Assembly (NCBI GenBank): GCA_005787585.1
Contig: SYAL01000032.1
Location: forward strand, 32,552 to 96,551
DNA from: Bacteroidota bacterium
GTDB lineage: Bacteria > Bacteroidota > Bacteroidia > B-17B0 > Aurantibacillaceae
DNA: 64,000 nucleotides
Direction of reading: 5' to 3'
The notes beneath the pieces were generated by a model. That model was not told the origin of the DNA, did not search any database, and was given only the letters and a program-made list of their open reading frames with translations. Positions 1 to 8,817 of the stretch are shown in pieces (position 1 is the first letter of the stretch; the number at the start of each line of letters is the position of its first letter). A program made the position numbers and the translations under genes.

Positions 1-570
1 ACAATTATTACTTTCTCCCGCTATAAAATAAAAACAGTGTATTCTTCCTCTTCTCCTAATTTTGGAATAGGATTAGTGATTGATGCGAGACTTAAAAAAT
101 ATATTCGCTTACGATTTACGCCTAGTTTAACTTTTGCCGAAAGAAAAATAATTTATACTCTTTCTAATTCAAATAGAGATAGCATAAGGATTTTTGAAAA
201 GTCTGTTGAATCAGTATTTCTTATATTTCCATTAGAAACAAAAATACAATCTAAACGCTTGGGGAATTTTAGTGCATACGCTATAAGCGGTGGGGGCTAT
301 TCGCTCGACTTAAGTGCGCGTAAAAAAGCTGGGACTTCATCTGGAGGAGCAAATCAATTAGATAATAATGTTAAATTAAATCGTGATGATTTTTTTTTAA
401 GTTCGGGTATTGGCACTGATTTTTATTTACAGTATTTTAAACTCGGTTTTGAAATAAAACTTCTTATTGGTACTAATAACTTAATTCTAAAAGAGAATAA
501 CGTTTGGACAAATAGTATAGATAAAGTACGTTCGAGAATGGTATTATTTACTATTACATTTGAAGGATAA
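1..570 (+). CDS. porT: PorT-family outer membrane barrel (5' end outside window)
   Basis: The frame is open from the first base, so the start lies outside the window; about 189 C-terminal residues are present. The residues form alternating hydrophobic and polar strands with many aromatics, ending in a strand of the form VLFTITFEG, as expected of an outer membrane beta-barrel. The stretch SKRLGNFSAYAISGGGYSLD resembles the conserved core of PorT/SprT, a component of the type IX secretion and gliding machinery of Bacteroidota. The family role (secretion across the outer membrane) is known; the assignment here is by recognising this core, so a generic PorT-family barrel is the alternative. A flavoprotein gene follows after 71 bases on the same strand. 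Confidence 0.75.
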   Translation, partial: TIITFSRYKIKTVYSSSSPNFGIGLVIDARLKKYIRLRFTPSLTFAERKIIYTLSNSNRDSIRIFEKSVESVFLIFPLETKIQSKRLGNFSAYAISGGGYSLDLSARKKAGTSSGGANQLDNNVKLNRDDFFLSSGIGTDFYLQYFKLGFEIKLLIGTNNLILKENNVWTNSIDKVRSRMVLFTITFEG

Positions 571-641
571 AAAAAAGTGATTTTTTATACCCTAATAGTG
601 TTATAAAAATAAAATGAAGAATAAAAATCTTCCGAAATAAA

Positions 642-2216
642 ATGACAAGAATATTAAATTTACAACTAAGCCCACAAGAAGCCATAAATGAACAGGCTAT
701 AAAAAAAGAAGTAAGACACTGTCTAAATTTAAATGAGGATTCATCGCTTAGCATAAAAATTTTAAAACGTAGTATTGATGCTCGTAGAAAAAAAATTAAA
801 ATTAATTTAAATGTACTGATTGGTATAAATGAAAAATTACCCAATGATGAAATTCTTATTAATTACCATCATGTTTCTGATTCAAAAAAAACTTGTCATA
901 TTATTGGTGCGGGTCCCGCTGGAATATTTGCAGCATTGCGCTGTTTAGAACTAGGCATTAAACCTATTTTAATTGATAGGGGTAAAGATGTTAAATCGCG
1001 TCGACGCGATCTAGCTAACATAAATAAAAATCATCTTGTTAATCCAGAAAGTAATTACTGTTTTGGAGAGGGTGGCGCTGGAACTTATAGCGATGGTAAA
1101 TTATATACCCGATCAAATAAGCGTGGCAACATAAAAAAAATACTCCAAACACTTGTTTATCATGGCGCAAATTCTGAGATTTTAATAGACGCTCATCCAC
1201 ACATTGGAACTAATAAACTTCCTCAGCTAATTGAAAATATTAGAGAGCGAATCCTCTTTTTTGGAGGTGAAGTTCGTTTTAATACAAAATTAATCGATTT
1301 TGAGGTAAAAGAAAATATTGTTTCAACAATTACTTTAAAAAATGAAGTAGCTGAAAACATTGAGTCTGTTCAATACATAATACTGGCTACGGGTCATTCA
1401 GCTAGAGATATTTACGAGCTTCTTAATTCTAAAAAAATTTTATTAGAAGCTAAGCCTTTTGCAATTGGCGTAAGGGCCGAACATCCACAATCATTAATTG
1501 ATAGTGTTCAATATCATTGTGGTAATTTAAAAGACGTTATCTCTGCTCGCGAGTTTTTACCTGCGGCAAGTTATAGCATGGTTCATCAATCCAAAAATCA
1601 TAGCGTTTACTCTTTTTGCATGTGCCCCGGTGGTATTATTGCCCCATGTGCTACAAATCAAGAAGAGGTGGTAACAAATGGCTGGAGCCCGAGTAAACGG
1701 AATAACCCTTATGCTAATAGCGGCATAGTAGTTGGGCTTGAATTAAAAGATTTTGAATTATATAAAGAGCATGGTGCTCTCGCAGGTTTAGAATTTCAAA
1801 AACAAATAGAAAAACAAGCTTGGGTTTTTGGTGGTAAAACACAAAGTGCACCAGCACAAAGATTATTAGATTTTACAAAAGATAAAGTGAGCACAAATCT
1901 CCCAAATTGTAGCTACCAACCTGGTTTAAAAAGCGTAAATATTCAAAATGTTTTAGGAAAAATAATTGGCCCTGTATTAAAAGAAGGGATAAAAGCTTTT
2001 GGATCGAAAATGCGAGGTTATTTAACCAACGAAGCATTAATTTTAGGTGTTGAATCGAGAACTTCAACACCAGTAAGAATCCCAAGAGATAAAGATTTAT
2101 TTTATCATCCTCAGCTGCATAATTTATACCCCTGTGGCGAAGGTGCTGGATACGCAGGAGGCATCGTTAGTGCTGCAATGGATGGCGAAAGTTGTATCAA
2201 TAGTATTAATTATTAA
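642..2216 (+). CDS. NAD(P)/FAD-dependent dehydrogenase, COG2509 type
   Basis: A 524-residue cytosolic flavoprotein. Residues 1-80 form an N-terminal domain before the dinucleotide-binding fold, which begins at GAGPAG (89-94). The family block CFGEGGAGTYSDGKLYTR (140-157) follows, and the C-terminal FAD-closing motif CGEGAGYAGGI lies near residue 500. Length and motifs fit the uncharacterised FAD-dependent dehydrogenases of COG2509, which are widespread in Bacteroidota; no substrate is known. ATG start chosen because the N-terminal domain begins directly there. trpS follows 25 bases downstream on the same strand. Confidence 0.85.
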   Translation: MTRILNLQLSPQEAINEQAIKKEVRHCLNLNEDSSLSIKILKRSIDARRKKIKINLNVLIGINEKLPNDEILINYHHVSDSKKTCHIIGAGPAGIFAALRCLELGIKPILIDRGKDVKSRRRDLANINKNHLVNPESNYCFGEGGAGTYSDGKLYTRSNKRGNIKKILQTLVYHGANSEILIDAHPHIGTNKLPQLIENIRERILFFGGEVRFNTKLIDFEVKENIVSTITLKNEVAENIESVQYIILATGHSARDIYELLNSKKILLEAKPFAIGVRAEHPQSLIDSVQYHCGNLKDVISAREFLPAASYSMVHQSKNHSVYSFCMCPGGIIAPCATNQEEVVTNGWSPSKRNNPYANSGIVVGLELKDFELYKEHGALAGLEFQKQIEKQAWVFGGKTQSAPAQRLLDFTKDKVSTNLPNCSYQPGLKSVNIQNVLGKIIGPVLKEGIKAFGSKMRGYLTNEALILGVESRTSTPVRIPRDKDLFYHPQLHNLYPCGEGAGYAGGIVSAAMDGESCINSINY

Positions 2217-2222
2217 AAGTTG

Positions 2223-2230
2223 TACATTTG
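2223..2230 (+). promoter_or_regulatory. Bacteroidota -7 element ahead of trpS
   Basis: TACATTTG matches the Bacteroidota -7 consensus TAnnTTTG and lies 11 bases before the trpS start codon, which would give a very short leader. No TTG at the -33 spacing was seen, so the call rests on one element. Confidence 0.35.
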
Positions 2231-2241
2231 TATTATAAACT

Positions 2242-3213
2242 ATGAGTAGAATTTTAACTGGCATACAAAGTACTAATGTTCCTCACTTAGGTAATATTTT
2301 AGGTGCTATTTTGCCCGCTATAGAATTAAGTAAAAAAGACAATACAGAAAGCTTATTTTTTATTGCAGATTTTCATGCCTTAACTAGTTTAAAAAATCCT
2401 ACGCTTATTAAAGAAAATACAATGGCTGTAGCAGCCGCTTGGTTAGCCTTTGGATTAGATTCGACTAAAACTATTTTTTATCGCCAAAGCAAAGTGCCTC
2501 AAGTGAGTGAATTAACTTGGTATTTAAATTGCTATACTCCTTATCCTATGTTAGCGAATGCTCATTCATTTAAAGATAAAGGAGATCGTTTAAGCGATGT
2601 AAATGTCGGTTTATTTACTTATCCTGTTTTAATGGCAGCAGATATTTTATTATACGATACTAATCTGGTTCCAGTTGGAAAAGATCAAATTCAACATATA
2701 GAAATTGCTGCCGATATCGCTAGATCTTTTAATTTTAAAGCTGGTAAAAATCTTTTTGTTGTTCCTGAAGCTTTAATTAACGACAGAGGAATGTTAGTGC
2801 CGGGCATCGATGGTCAAAAAATGAGTAAATCTTATAATAATTTTATTAATATTTTTCTACCAGAAAAAGAACTTAAAAAAATTGTGATGAGTATTGTTAC
2901 TGATAGTAAAGGCATCGGAGATGCTAAAGACCCTTCAATGGATAATGTTTTTAAAATTTTTAAATTATTAGCAAACGAAACTCAAACCGAGGAGTTGCGC
3001 CAAAATTATATTAAGGGCGGCTTTGGTTATGGTCAAGCAAAAACTGCTTTATTACAATTGATATTAGATAACTATAAAGAGCAACGTATTAACTACAATA
3101 AATTTATGGCTAATATCTCTGCTCTTGAAAAAGAATTAGCGATTGGCGAGGTAAAGGCTTCAAAAATAGCTAACGAAAAATTAAAGCAAATTAGAGAAGT
3201 GCTTTACTTTTAA
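2242..3213 (+). CDS. trpS: Tryptophanyl-tRNA synthetase
   Basis: Class I aminoacyl-tRNA synthetase that charges tRNA-Trp using ATP. The 323-residue length is normal for bacterial TrpS. The HIGH-like motif HLGN is at residues 15-18 and the KMSKS motif at 193-197; TrpS-typical stretches such as YPMLANAHSFKDKGD and PVGKDQIQHIEIAADIA lie between them. The gene ends back to back with the convergent homogentisate dioxygenase gene: the two stop codons are adjacent with no base between them, so there is no room for a terminator between these genes. Confidence 0.97.
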   Translation: MSRILTGIQSTNVPHLGNILGAILPAIELSKKDNTESLFFIADFHALTSLKNPTLIKENTMAVAAAWLAFGLDSTKTIFYRQSKVPQVSELTWYLNCYTPYPMLANAHSFKDKGDRLSDVNVGLFTYPVLMAADILLYDTNLVPVGKDQIQHIEIAADIARSFNFKAGKNLFVVPEALINDRGMLVPGIDGQKMSKSYNNFINIFLPEKELKKIVMSIVTDSKGIGDAKDPSMDNVFKIFKLLANETQTEELRQNYIKGGFGYGQAKTALLQLILDNYKEQRINYNKFMANISALEKELAIGEVKASKIANEKLKQIREVLYF

Positions 3214-4371
3214 TTAATCTACCCAACTTTTATAATACTTACCATCATCAATTGCTATGGCCTCTTCTGTTACCATTAAAGGCTTAAATGTATCAATCAT
3301 AACGGCTAGCTCTTGTGTTTCTTTATGTCCAATACTTCGCTCCATGGCTCCAGGAGCAGGGCCATGAGGAATTCCTTTGGGATGAAGCGTAATGTGACCT
3401 TGTTTTATATTATTACGGCTCATAAAATCTCCTGCCACATAATACAAAACCTCATCACTATCGATATTGCTATGATTATAAGGAGCAGGAATCGATAATG
3501 GATGATAATCATACATTCGAGGACAAAAACTGCAAACAACAAAATTTGCGGTTTCAAAAGTTTGATGAACTGGAGGAGGTTGGTGTAATCGGCCCGTAAT
3601 GGGTTCGAAATTATGAATTGAAAATCCCCATGGAAAATTATAACCATCCCATCCTACGACATCAAAAGGATGAGTAGCATATAAAAACTCATGCATCATA
3701 CCTTCTTTTTTAATTTTAATGACGAAATCTCCTTTTTCATCATACGTTTCTAATTGCGTTGGCAATTTATAATCTCGTTCGCAAAATGGCGAATGCTCTA
3801 AAAGTTGCCCTTGAGAATTCTTATAGCGTTTAGGGGTATAATATGGGGCATGGCTTTCGCAAAATAATAATCGATTGTCACTTGATTCAAAATTTATTTG
3901 ATAAATCATGCCACGAGGAATAATTAAATAATCTCCGTATTCAAATGGAATGTTTCCCATAAATGTTTTTAAAACGCCTTTTCCTTTGTGTATAAAAAGT
4001 AATTCGTCGGCATCAGCATTTTTATAAAAATAATTAATTTGACTTTTTGTTGGTGCAGCTAACCCTATAGCACAATCAGAGTTAATCAATAATGTTTTTC
4101 TACTTTCTAAATAATCTTCATTAGGTTTTACTTCAAAGCCTTTTAATAAAAGAGATTTTATATTTTTATCGATAGATATTTTAGGGGCCACAGAATAACT
4201 TTTTAATATCTCTTTAACCTGCGTTGGCCTATGTGTATGGTATAAAAGGGAGTCCATGCCAATAAACCCCTCAGTACCAAATAATTGCTCATAATAAAAA
4301 TTTCCATTTTTGCTTTTAAAAATAGTATGTCTTTTTTTAGGGATTTCACCCAGTTTATGATAAATAGGCAT
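3214..4371 (-). CDS. hmgA: Homogentisate 1,2-dioxygenase
   Basis: Predicted to open the aromatic ring of homogentisate to maleylacetoacetate in tyrosine and phenylalanine breakdown, using Fe(II). The 385-residue protein is the shorter form common in Bacteroidota (the animal and proteobacterial form is about 440). It starts MPIYHKLGEIPKKRH and carries the cupin histidine-rich C-terminal segment HPKGIPHGPAPGAMERSIG, where family members hold iron ligands. It lies 10 bases downstream of trhO on the same strand and may be cotranscribed with it. The rest of the pathway (hydroxyphenylpyruvate dioxygenase, fumarylacetoacetase) was not recognised with confidence in this window. Confidence 0.9.
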   Translation of the reverse strand: MPIYHKLGEIPKKRHTIFKSKNGNFYYEQLFGTEGFIGMDSLLYHTHRPTQVKEILKSYSVAPKISIDKNIKSLLLKGFEVKPNEDYLESRKTLLINSDCAIGLAAPTKSQINYFYKNADADELLFIHKGKGVLKTFMGNIPFEYGDYLIIPRGMIYQINFESSDNRLLFCESHAPYYTPKRYKNSQGQLLEHSPFCERDYKLPTQLETYDEKGDFVIKIKKEGMMHEFLYATHPFDVVGWDGYNFPWGFSIHNFEPITGRLHQPPPVHQTFETANFVVCSFCPRMYDYHPLSIPAPYNHSNIDSDEVLYYVAGDFMSRNNIKQGHITLHPKGIPHGPAPGAMERSIGHKETQELAVMIDTFKPLMVTEEAIAIDDGKYYKSWVD

Positions 4372-4381
4372 ATTAAAATTT

Positions 4382-5446
4382 TTATTTTAAAGGTAATGAA
4401 TTTTTTAATATTTCTTTCAAATTAGGTCTAAGTCTACTCTTATATACTGACAAGCATTCCGGACCATTTTTTACTCTACCTTTTCTAAGTTCTCTTTGTT
4501 GTTCAATTGGTAATGAAGCAACTTTATAACATTCTAAGGTGCAACAGCCGCTCATTTTTTTTGCACAAGTTACGCATTGAATAAATAATAAATGACAATC
4601 GTCGTTTTTACAATTCACATGGGTATCGCAGGGGTCATCGCATTGATGACACTTAGATAAAATATCTTGTGTAATTCGTTCGCCTATCCTTTCATCAAAA
4701 ACAAAATTTATTCCTCTAAACTTACTTTCTAAATTCTTCTCTTTTATTTCATTTGTATATTGAATAATTCCTCCTTGTAAATGATTTACGTCTTTAAATC
4801 CTTTGAATTTAAAATAAGCGCTTGCCTTTTCGCAACGAATACCTCCGGTACAATACATAATTATTTTTTTGTCTTCCTGCCCTTTAAGATGACTAACAAC
4901 TAAAGGAAGTTCTTCTCTAAAAGTATCTGCATCTGGACAAAAAGCTCTATCAAAACGCCCCACTTCGCTTTCGTAATGATTTCGCATATCAATAACAATT
5001 GTATTATTATCCTCAATGGCTTTATTAAATTGTTCGGCATTTAAATAATTTCCAGTTTTAGATGAATCAAAATCTAAGTCCTTAATTCCATCGGAAACAA
5101 TTTTGATTTTAACTTTTACCACAAGCTTATAAAAAGATTTTCCGTTACCATCAACAGCATGTTTAAATGAAATGTCTTTAAAATTAGGGAAAGCGAAAAG
5201 TTGTTTTACAAATTCATTCCAATTTTTTTCAGGAACACTCATTTGGGCATTTATTCCTTCGTGGGCTAAATATACTCTTCCAAAACAGTTTAAATCTGAC
5301 CACTTTCTGAATAAGGTATCGCGCAATTCATTGGGATTTGGGATATGAACATACCTATAAAACGAAATAGTTTTTCGCTTAAGTTTTTCTTCTTTTAACC
5401 TTTGTTTTAAAATATTTTTATCTGTTCGGTTAATTAATAAAGCCAT
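4382..5446 (-). CDS. trhO: tRNA uridine(34) hydroxylase TrhO, rhodanese domain
   Basis: Oxygen-dependent enzyme that makes 5-hydroxyuridine at the wobble position of tRNAs (formerly YceA). The 354 residues contain an N-terminal acylphosphatase-like domain, a central rhodanese domain with the active-site loop CTGGIRCE (near residue 200), and a Cys-rich C-terminal region with several CxxC pairs (roughly 268-305) typical of the family and likely to bind metal. hmgA follows directly downstream. Confidence 0.92.
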   Translation of the reverse strand: MALLINRTDKNILKQRLKEEKLKRKTISFYRYVHIPNPNELRDTLFRKWSDLNCFGRVYLAHEGINAQMSVPEKNWNEFVKQLFAFPNFKDISFKHAVDGNGKSFYKLVVKVKIKIVSDGIKDLDFDSSKTGNYLNAEQFNKAIEDNNTIVIDMRNHYESEVGRFDRAFCPDADTFREELPLVVSHLKGQEDKKIIMYCTGGIRCEKASAYFKFKGFKDVNHLQGGIIQYTNEIKEKNLESKFRGINFVFDERIGERITQDILSKCHQCDDPCDTHVNCKNDDCHLLFIQCVTCAKKMSGCCTLECYKVASLPIEQQRELRKGRVKNGPECLSVYKSRLRPNLKEILKNSLPLK

Positions 5447-5549
5447 ATTATGCTTATAATTTTAGATTATGTATTCTGATTTATTATTATAAAGTTTTAA
5501 TATTCTACCCAATATTTCTTTTTTTCTTTTAAATGAAAGCATTTTTAAT

Positions 5550-5557
5550 TACGTTTG
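5550..5557 (+). promoter_or_regulatory. Bacteroidota -7 element ahead of the threonine dehydrogenase
   Basis: TACGTTTG fits TAnnTTTG and lies about 41 bases before the ATG of the downstream gene, in the divergent gap with trhO. No convincing -33 TTG was found. Confidence 0.4.
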
Positions 5558-5598
5558 CGAAGTTACAAAATGTTTGCTAAAATTAATTGATTTGTATC

Positions 5599-6540
5599 AT
5601 GTCTAAACAAAACGAAAAAATTTTAATAATCGGCTCAAGTGGTCAAATTGGAATAGAATTAACAGAAACTCTTTCAAGTATCTATGGTAATGATCAAGTA
5701 ATTTGTTCTGATCTTAACCCATCTTTTCAATTAACAAAAAACCCTTTCGAAAAGTTAGATGCTTTAGATAAAAACGCTGTTTTTGATTTGGTTAAAAAAT
5801 ATAGTATTACTCAGGTATTTCATCTAGCGGCAATGCTTTCTGCTACTGGCGAACAAAATCCAATGTTTGCCTGGAAATTAAATATGGAAAGCTTATTTCA
5901 TCTTTTAGATTTAGCTAAAGAAAAACATATTAAAAAGCTATATTGGCCAAGCTCTATTGCAGTTTTTGGTCCAAGTACACCAGCTGAAAATACTCCACAA
6001 TACACAGTAATGGAGCCGTCAACCATTTATGGTATAAGTAAACAGGCTGGTGAAAGATGGTGTGAATGGTATTTTAAAAAATATCAGGTTGATGTTAGAA
6101 GCTTAAGATATCCTGGATTAATCGGATGGAAAAGTTCGCCAGGCGGAGGAACAACAGATTATGCAGTGCATATTTTTCACGAAGCCTTAAAAAATAATCA
6201 ATACGAATGTTTTTTAAGTGAATCTACTGCTTTACCTATGATGCATATGGAGGACGCCATAAGAGCGACTATCGAAATTATGCAAGCTCCAACAGAAAAA
6301 ATTAAAATACGTAGTAGCTATAATTTATCTGGTATAAGTTTTACTCCTAAACAAATTGCCGAAGAAATAAAAAAATATATTCCTGATTTTAAAATAAGTT
6401 ATAACCCTGATTACAGGCAAACTATTGCTGATAGTTGGCCTAAAAGCATAAACGATGATGAAACAAAAAAAGATTGGGGTTGGAAACAAAAATACGATTT
6501 ACCTAAACTAGTAAAAAACATGCTAGAAAACATAAAATAA
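5599..6540 (+). CDS. tdh: NAD-dependent L-threonine 3-dehydrogenase, epimerase (SDR) type
   Basis: Oxidises threonine to 2-amino-3-ketobutyrate, which Kbl (encoded near 30-31 kb) cleaves to glycine and acetyl-CoA. The 313-residue extended short-chain dehydrogenase has the NAD loop GSSGQIG near the N-terminus, the catalytic YGISK (Tyr/Lys), and the family-typical stretch RYPGLIGWKSSPGGGTTDYA. ATG at 5599 is preferred over an upstream TTG because the Rossmann strand begins right after it. A general sugar epimerase is the alternative, but the GGGTTDYA block favours TDH. Confidence 0.82.
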   Translation: MSKQNEKILIIGSSGQIGIELTETLSSIYGNDQVICSDLNPSFQLTKNPFEKLDALDKNAVFDLVKKYSITQVFHLAAMLSATGEQNPMFAWKLNMESLFHLLDLAKEKHIKKLYWPSSIAVFGPSTPAENTPQYTVMEPSTIYGISKQAGERWCEWYFKKYQVDVRSLRYPGLIGWKSSPGGGTTDYAVHIFHEALKNNQYECFLSESTALPMMHMEDAIRATIEIMQAPTEKIKIRSSYNLSGISFTPKQIAEEIKKYIPDFKISYNPDYRQTIADSWPKSINDDETKKDWGWKQKYDLPKLVKNMLENIK

Positions 6541-6548
6541 AACTTTAT

Positions 6549-7955
6549 TTATCTTGTATTAAATAACCACGCGCTAGGGTCCATAGTTTTTTGGCCCTTC
6601 CAAATTTGAAGATTCATTGATGTCTTTTCTTCCTCATTGTCATGCATTATTACTCCAATAGCTTGTTTGAGTGTTACCTTTTGTCCGGTTTTTACAAATA
6701 CCTCAGCTAAATTACAATACACGCTTAAATACTCGCCATGGCGAATAATCACTAATTTTCCTCCTGTAGGAGAAACGGCAATACTTGTAACTTCTCCTTC
6801 AAAAACCGCACGTGCCTGCATTCCTTTAATGGCACAAATCTCTATACCACTATTTAATATCATAAACCCTTTTATTGCTGGATGCTCATGTTCGCCATAA
6901 GGCTCGCAAATAATCCCTTTTGCCACTGGCCATGGTAATTTTCCGCGATTACTTTCAAAATCAATACTTAAGGCTTCTGCCTCTTCTGTTAAAATAGGAA
7001 CAAATAAATTACCCTTCTTTTCAGGTTTAATAATTTCTTTAGGTATACTTTCTATTTTATCAGATTTTGGTGCAGGAATGATTTTTGTTTCAGTGCTATT
7101 TAATTTTTTTTGTTCTTCGTTTATTTTTTTAATTGCATTAGTTTTTTGTTCAATTTGTTTAGCAAATTGTTTAGCCGCCTCTTCTGATTTTCTTCGAATC
7201 TCATCTTCTATTAATTTTTTTATTTCTAATTGTAATTGCAAAGCCGCCTGTTTCTTTTTTTGTAATTCAGATTTTAATTGTTTTTCTTTTTTTTGCAACT
7301 CGGTAAGAAATTGTTCCTGTTCTTTTTTTTCACTTTTTAATACTTTTTTTTCCTCTTCTTCACTTCCAAGCAAATGATTTTTTTGATTAAGATTTTCATT
7401 TAACTCGATTATATACTCCGAAATTTGCTTTTGAGTACTGATAATCTCTAAGGCTTGTTTCTTTCTGTATTCAGAATACTGTTGCATATACTTGAGTCGA
7501 GAATATGCCTGATTAAAATCTGAAGAAGCGAAAATAAACATAAGAGTGCTATAGGCATCTTTGTTTCGCTGAGCAAATATCAACATTCGAGCATACTCTT
7601 TTTTTAATTTAATTAGGTTATTTCTTAATTTAATTTGTTTATTCTCATTCTCAAAAATTTCTGATTCTAAATTTTTTAATTCTGCGCTTATTGTATTAAT
7701 CAGATCTTGTCTTTTTTGTATTCTTAAATTAATCGTAACAAGATTGCCAATAGAAGATTTTTTATTTGCCTTAGTTTTATTTAAGATTGAGTTAATTTCT
7801 TTAATCTCATCATTAATACGTTTCTTTTTATTCTCAAGTTCCTTTTTTGGATTTTTTAATGGATATTGGGCCAAAATGCTAAAACTTGAAAAAAAGAAAA
7901 AGGTTAAAAGAAAAAAAATTAAAACGCTATTTTTTTTGTGCAGTAATGGCGACAT
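6549..7955 (-). CDS. EnvC-like murein hydrolase activator (degenerate LytM/M23)
   Basis: Exported cell-envelope protein of 468 residues: an N-terminal hydrophobic signal (about 10-30), a long Lys/Glu/Gln-rich coiled coil (about 32-285), and a C-terminal LytM fold (about 340-465). In active M23 peptidases the zinc ligands lie in HxxxD and HxH; here the corresponding places read NSGIEI and LQIWKG, so the zinc site is lost. That matches EnvC-type proteins, which activate amidases rather than cut peptidoglycan themselves. Last gene of a four-gene minus-strand operon, overlapping the DUF4292 gene by 29 bases. Confidence 0.88.
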   Translation of the reverse strand: MSPLLHKKNSVLIFFLLTFFFFSSFSILAQYPLKNPKKELENKKKRINDEIKEINSILNKTKANKKSSIGNLVTINLRIQKRQDLINTISAELKNLESEIFENENKQIKLRNNLIKLKKEYARMLIFAQRNKDAYSTLMFIFASSDFNQAYSRLKYMQQYSEYRKKQALEIISTQKQISEYIIELNENLNQKNHLLGSEEEEKKVLKSEKKEQEQFLTELQKKEKQLKSELQKKKQAALQLQLEIKKLIEDEIRRKSEEAAKQFAKQIEQKTNAIKKINEEQKKLNSTETKIIPAPKSDKIESIPKEIIKPEKKGNLFVPILTEEAEALSIDFESNRGKLPWPVAKGIICEPYGEHEHPAIKGFMILNSGIEICAIKGMQARAVFEGEVTSIAVSPTGGKLVIIRHGEYLSVYCNLAEVFVKTGQKVTLKQAIGVIMHDNEEEKTSMNLQIWKGQKTMDPSAWLFNTR

Positions 7956-8817
7956 ACTTTTTTGGGATAATCAGTATTAATTTTTGCGCTAAGTTTTTCT
8001 CAATACGAACATAATCAATTTTTATACTTACTTTTTTCTCTGCAGTTATATCAATATCAACATGACGTGGTGCATAAACGCTATCTATTTGATTGAATTG
8101 ACTATATTTTACCAGAAATTTTCGATTTGTCAGGGGATCAATAAATTCATTTTGAATAATTTTATAATTTTCAGGATTTAATGAAAGGACCTGATATGAG
8201 TCTCTTACTTCAATCTTACCACTTTGTATTTTTTTTAATTTAAGTCTACGAATAGTGCTTAATAAATAAATACAGTTTTGCCTATCGGTTACAGGCTTTA
8301 GTTTAGTTTCATCATCGGTATAAAAATCAGCACTATTACCAAATAACAATGCCTGGATAATATCATAATCAACATCTGCGTTTAATAAATTATTAATATA
8401 ATTAAAATCGCCAACAAAAAAACTTTTTTCAATATAGTTCACAAACTTAACTGAATCTTTTGTAATTAAAATTTTTGCCACTTCAAGCCCTAAAACATAT
8501 TGAATAGAAATTAATATGGCGCTATCTTTTCTTATTTTAATTTTAATATCAAAACTTTCTTCGTTAAAATCAAATAAAGATGAAACATTTGCTTTAGCCG
8601 AAATCCATTCAAAATCAAATTCATTTTGTTTAGCAAGCTTACACAGATTTTTAGAGTTTTTATATTCTAATTTACATTTTTCGTTGTATAAGTCTAGGGG
8701 CGTTATAATTGCCTCTTTTGATTTCTGTGTTTTCTGTTTATACTTACAGCTAATAACAAAAAAGAGAAGTGTAATTAAAATAAAATTTTTAAAAAAAAGA
8801 TGGTCTATTTTAATCAT
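7927..8817 (-). CDS. DUF4292 lipoprotein
   Basis: A 296-residue predicted lipoprotein with signal peptide and lipobox VISC (Cys near residue 24). The remainder alternates short beta strands, fitting the DUF4292 family of Bacteroidota (a LolA/LolB-like fold has been suggested for such proteins; that is inference). It overlaps the TPR gene upstream by 8 bases and the EnvC-like gene downstream by 29 bases, so translation is likely coupled. The same neighbour order is familiar from other Bacteroidota. Confidence 0.8.
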   Translation of the reverse strand: MIKIDHLFFKNFILITLLFFVISCKYKQKTQKSKEAIITPLDLYNEKCKLEYKNSKNLCKLAKQNEFDFEWISAKANVSSLFDFNEESFDIKIKIRKDSAILISIQYVLGLEVAKILITKDSVKFVNYIEKSFFVGDFNYINNLLNADVDYDIIQALLFGNSADFYTDDETKLKPVTDRQNCIYLLSTIRRLKLKKIQSGKIEVRDSYQVLSLNPENYKIIQNEFIDPLTNRKFLVKYSQFNQIDSVYAPRHVDIDITAEKKVSIKIDYVRIEKNLAQKLILIIPKKYVAITAQKK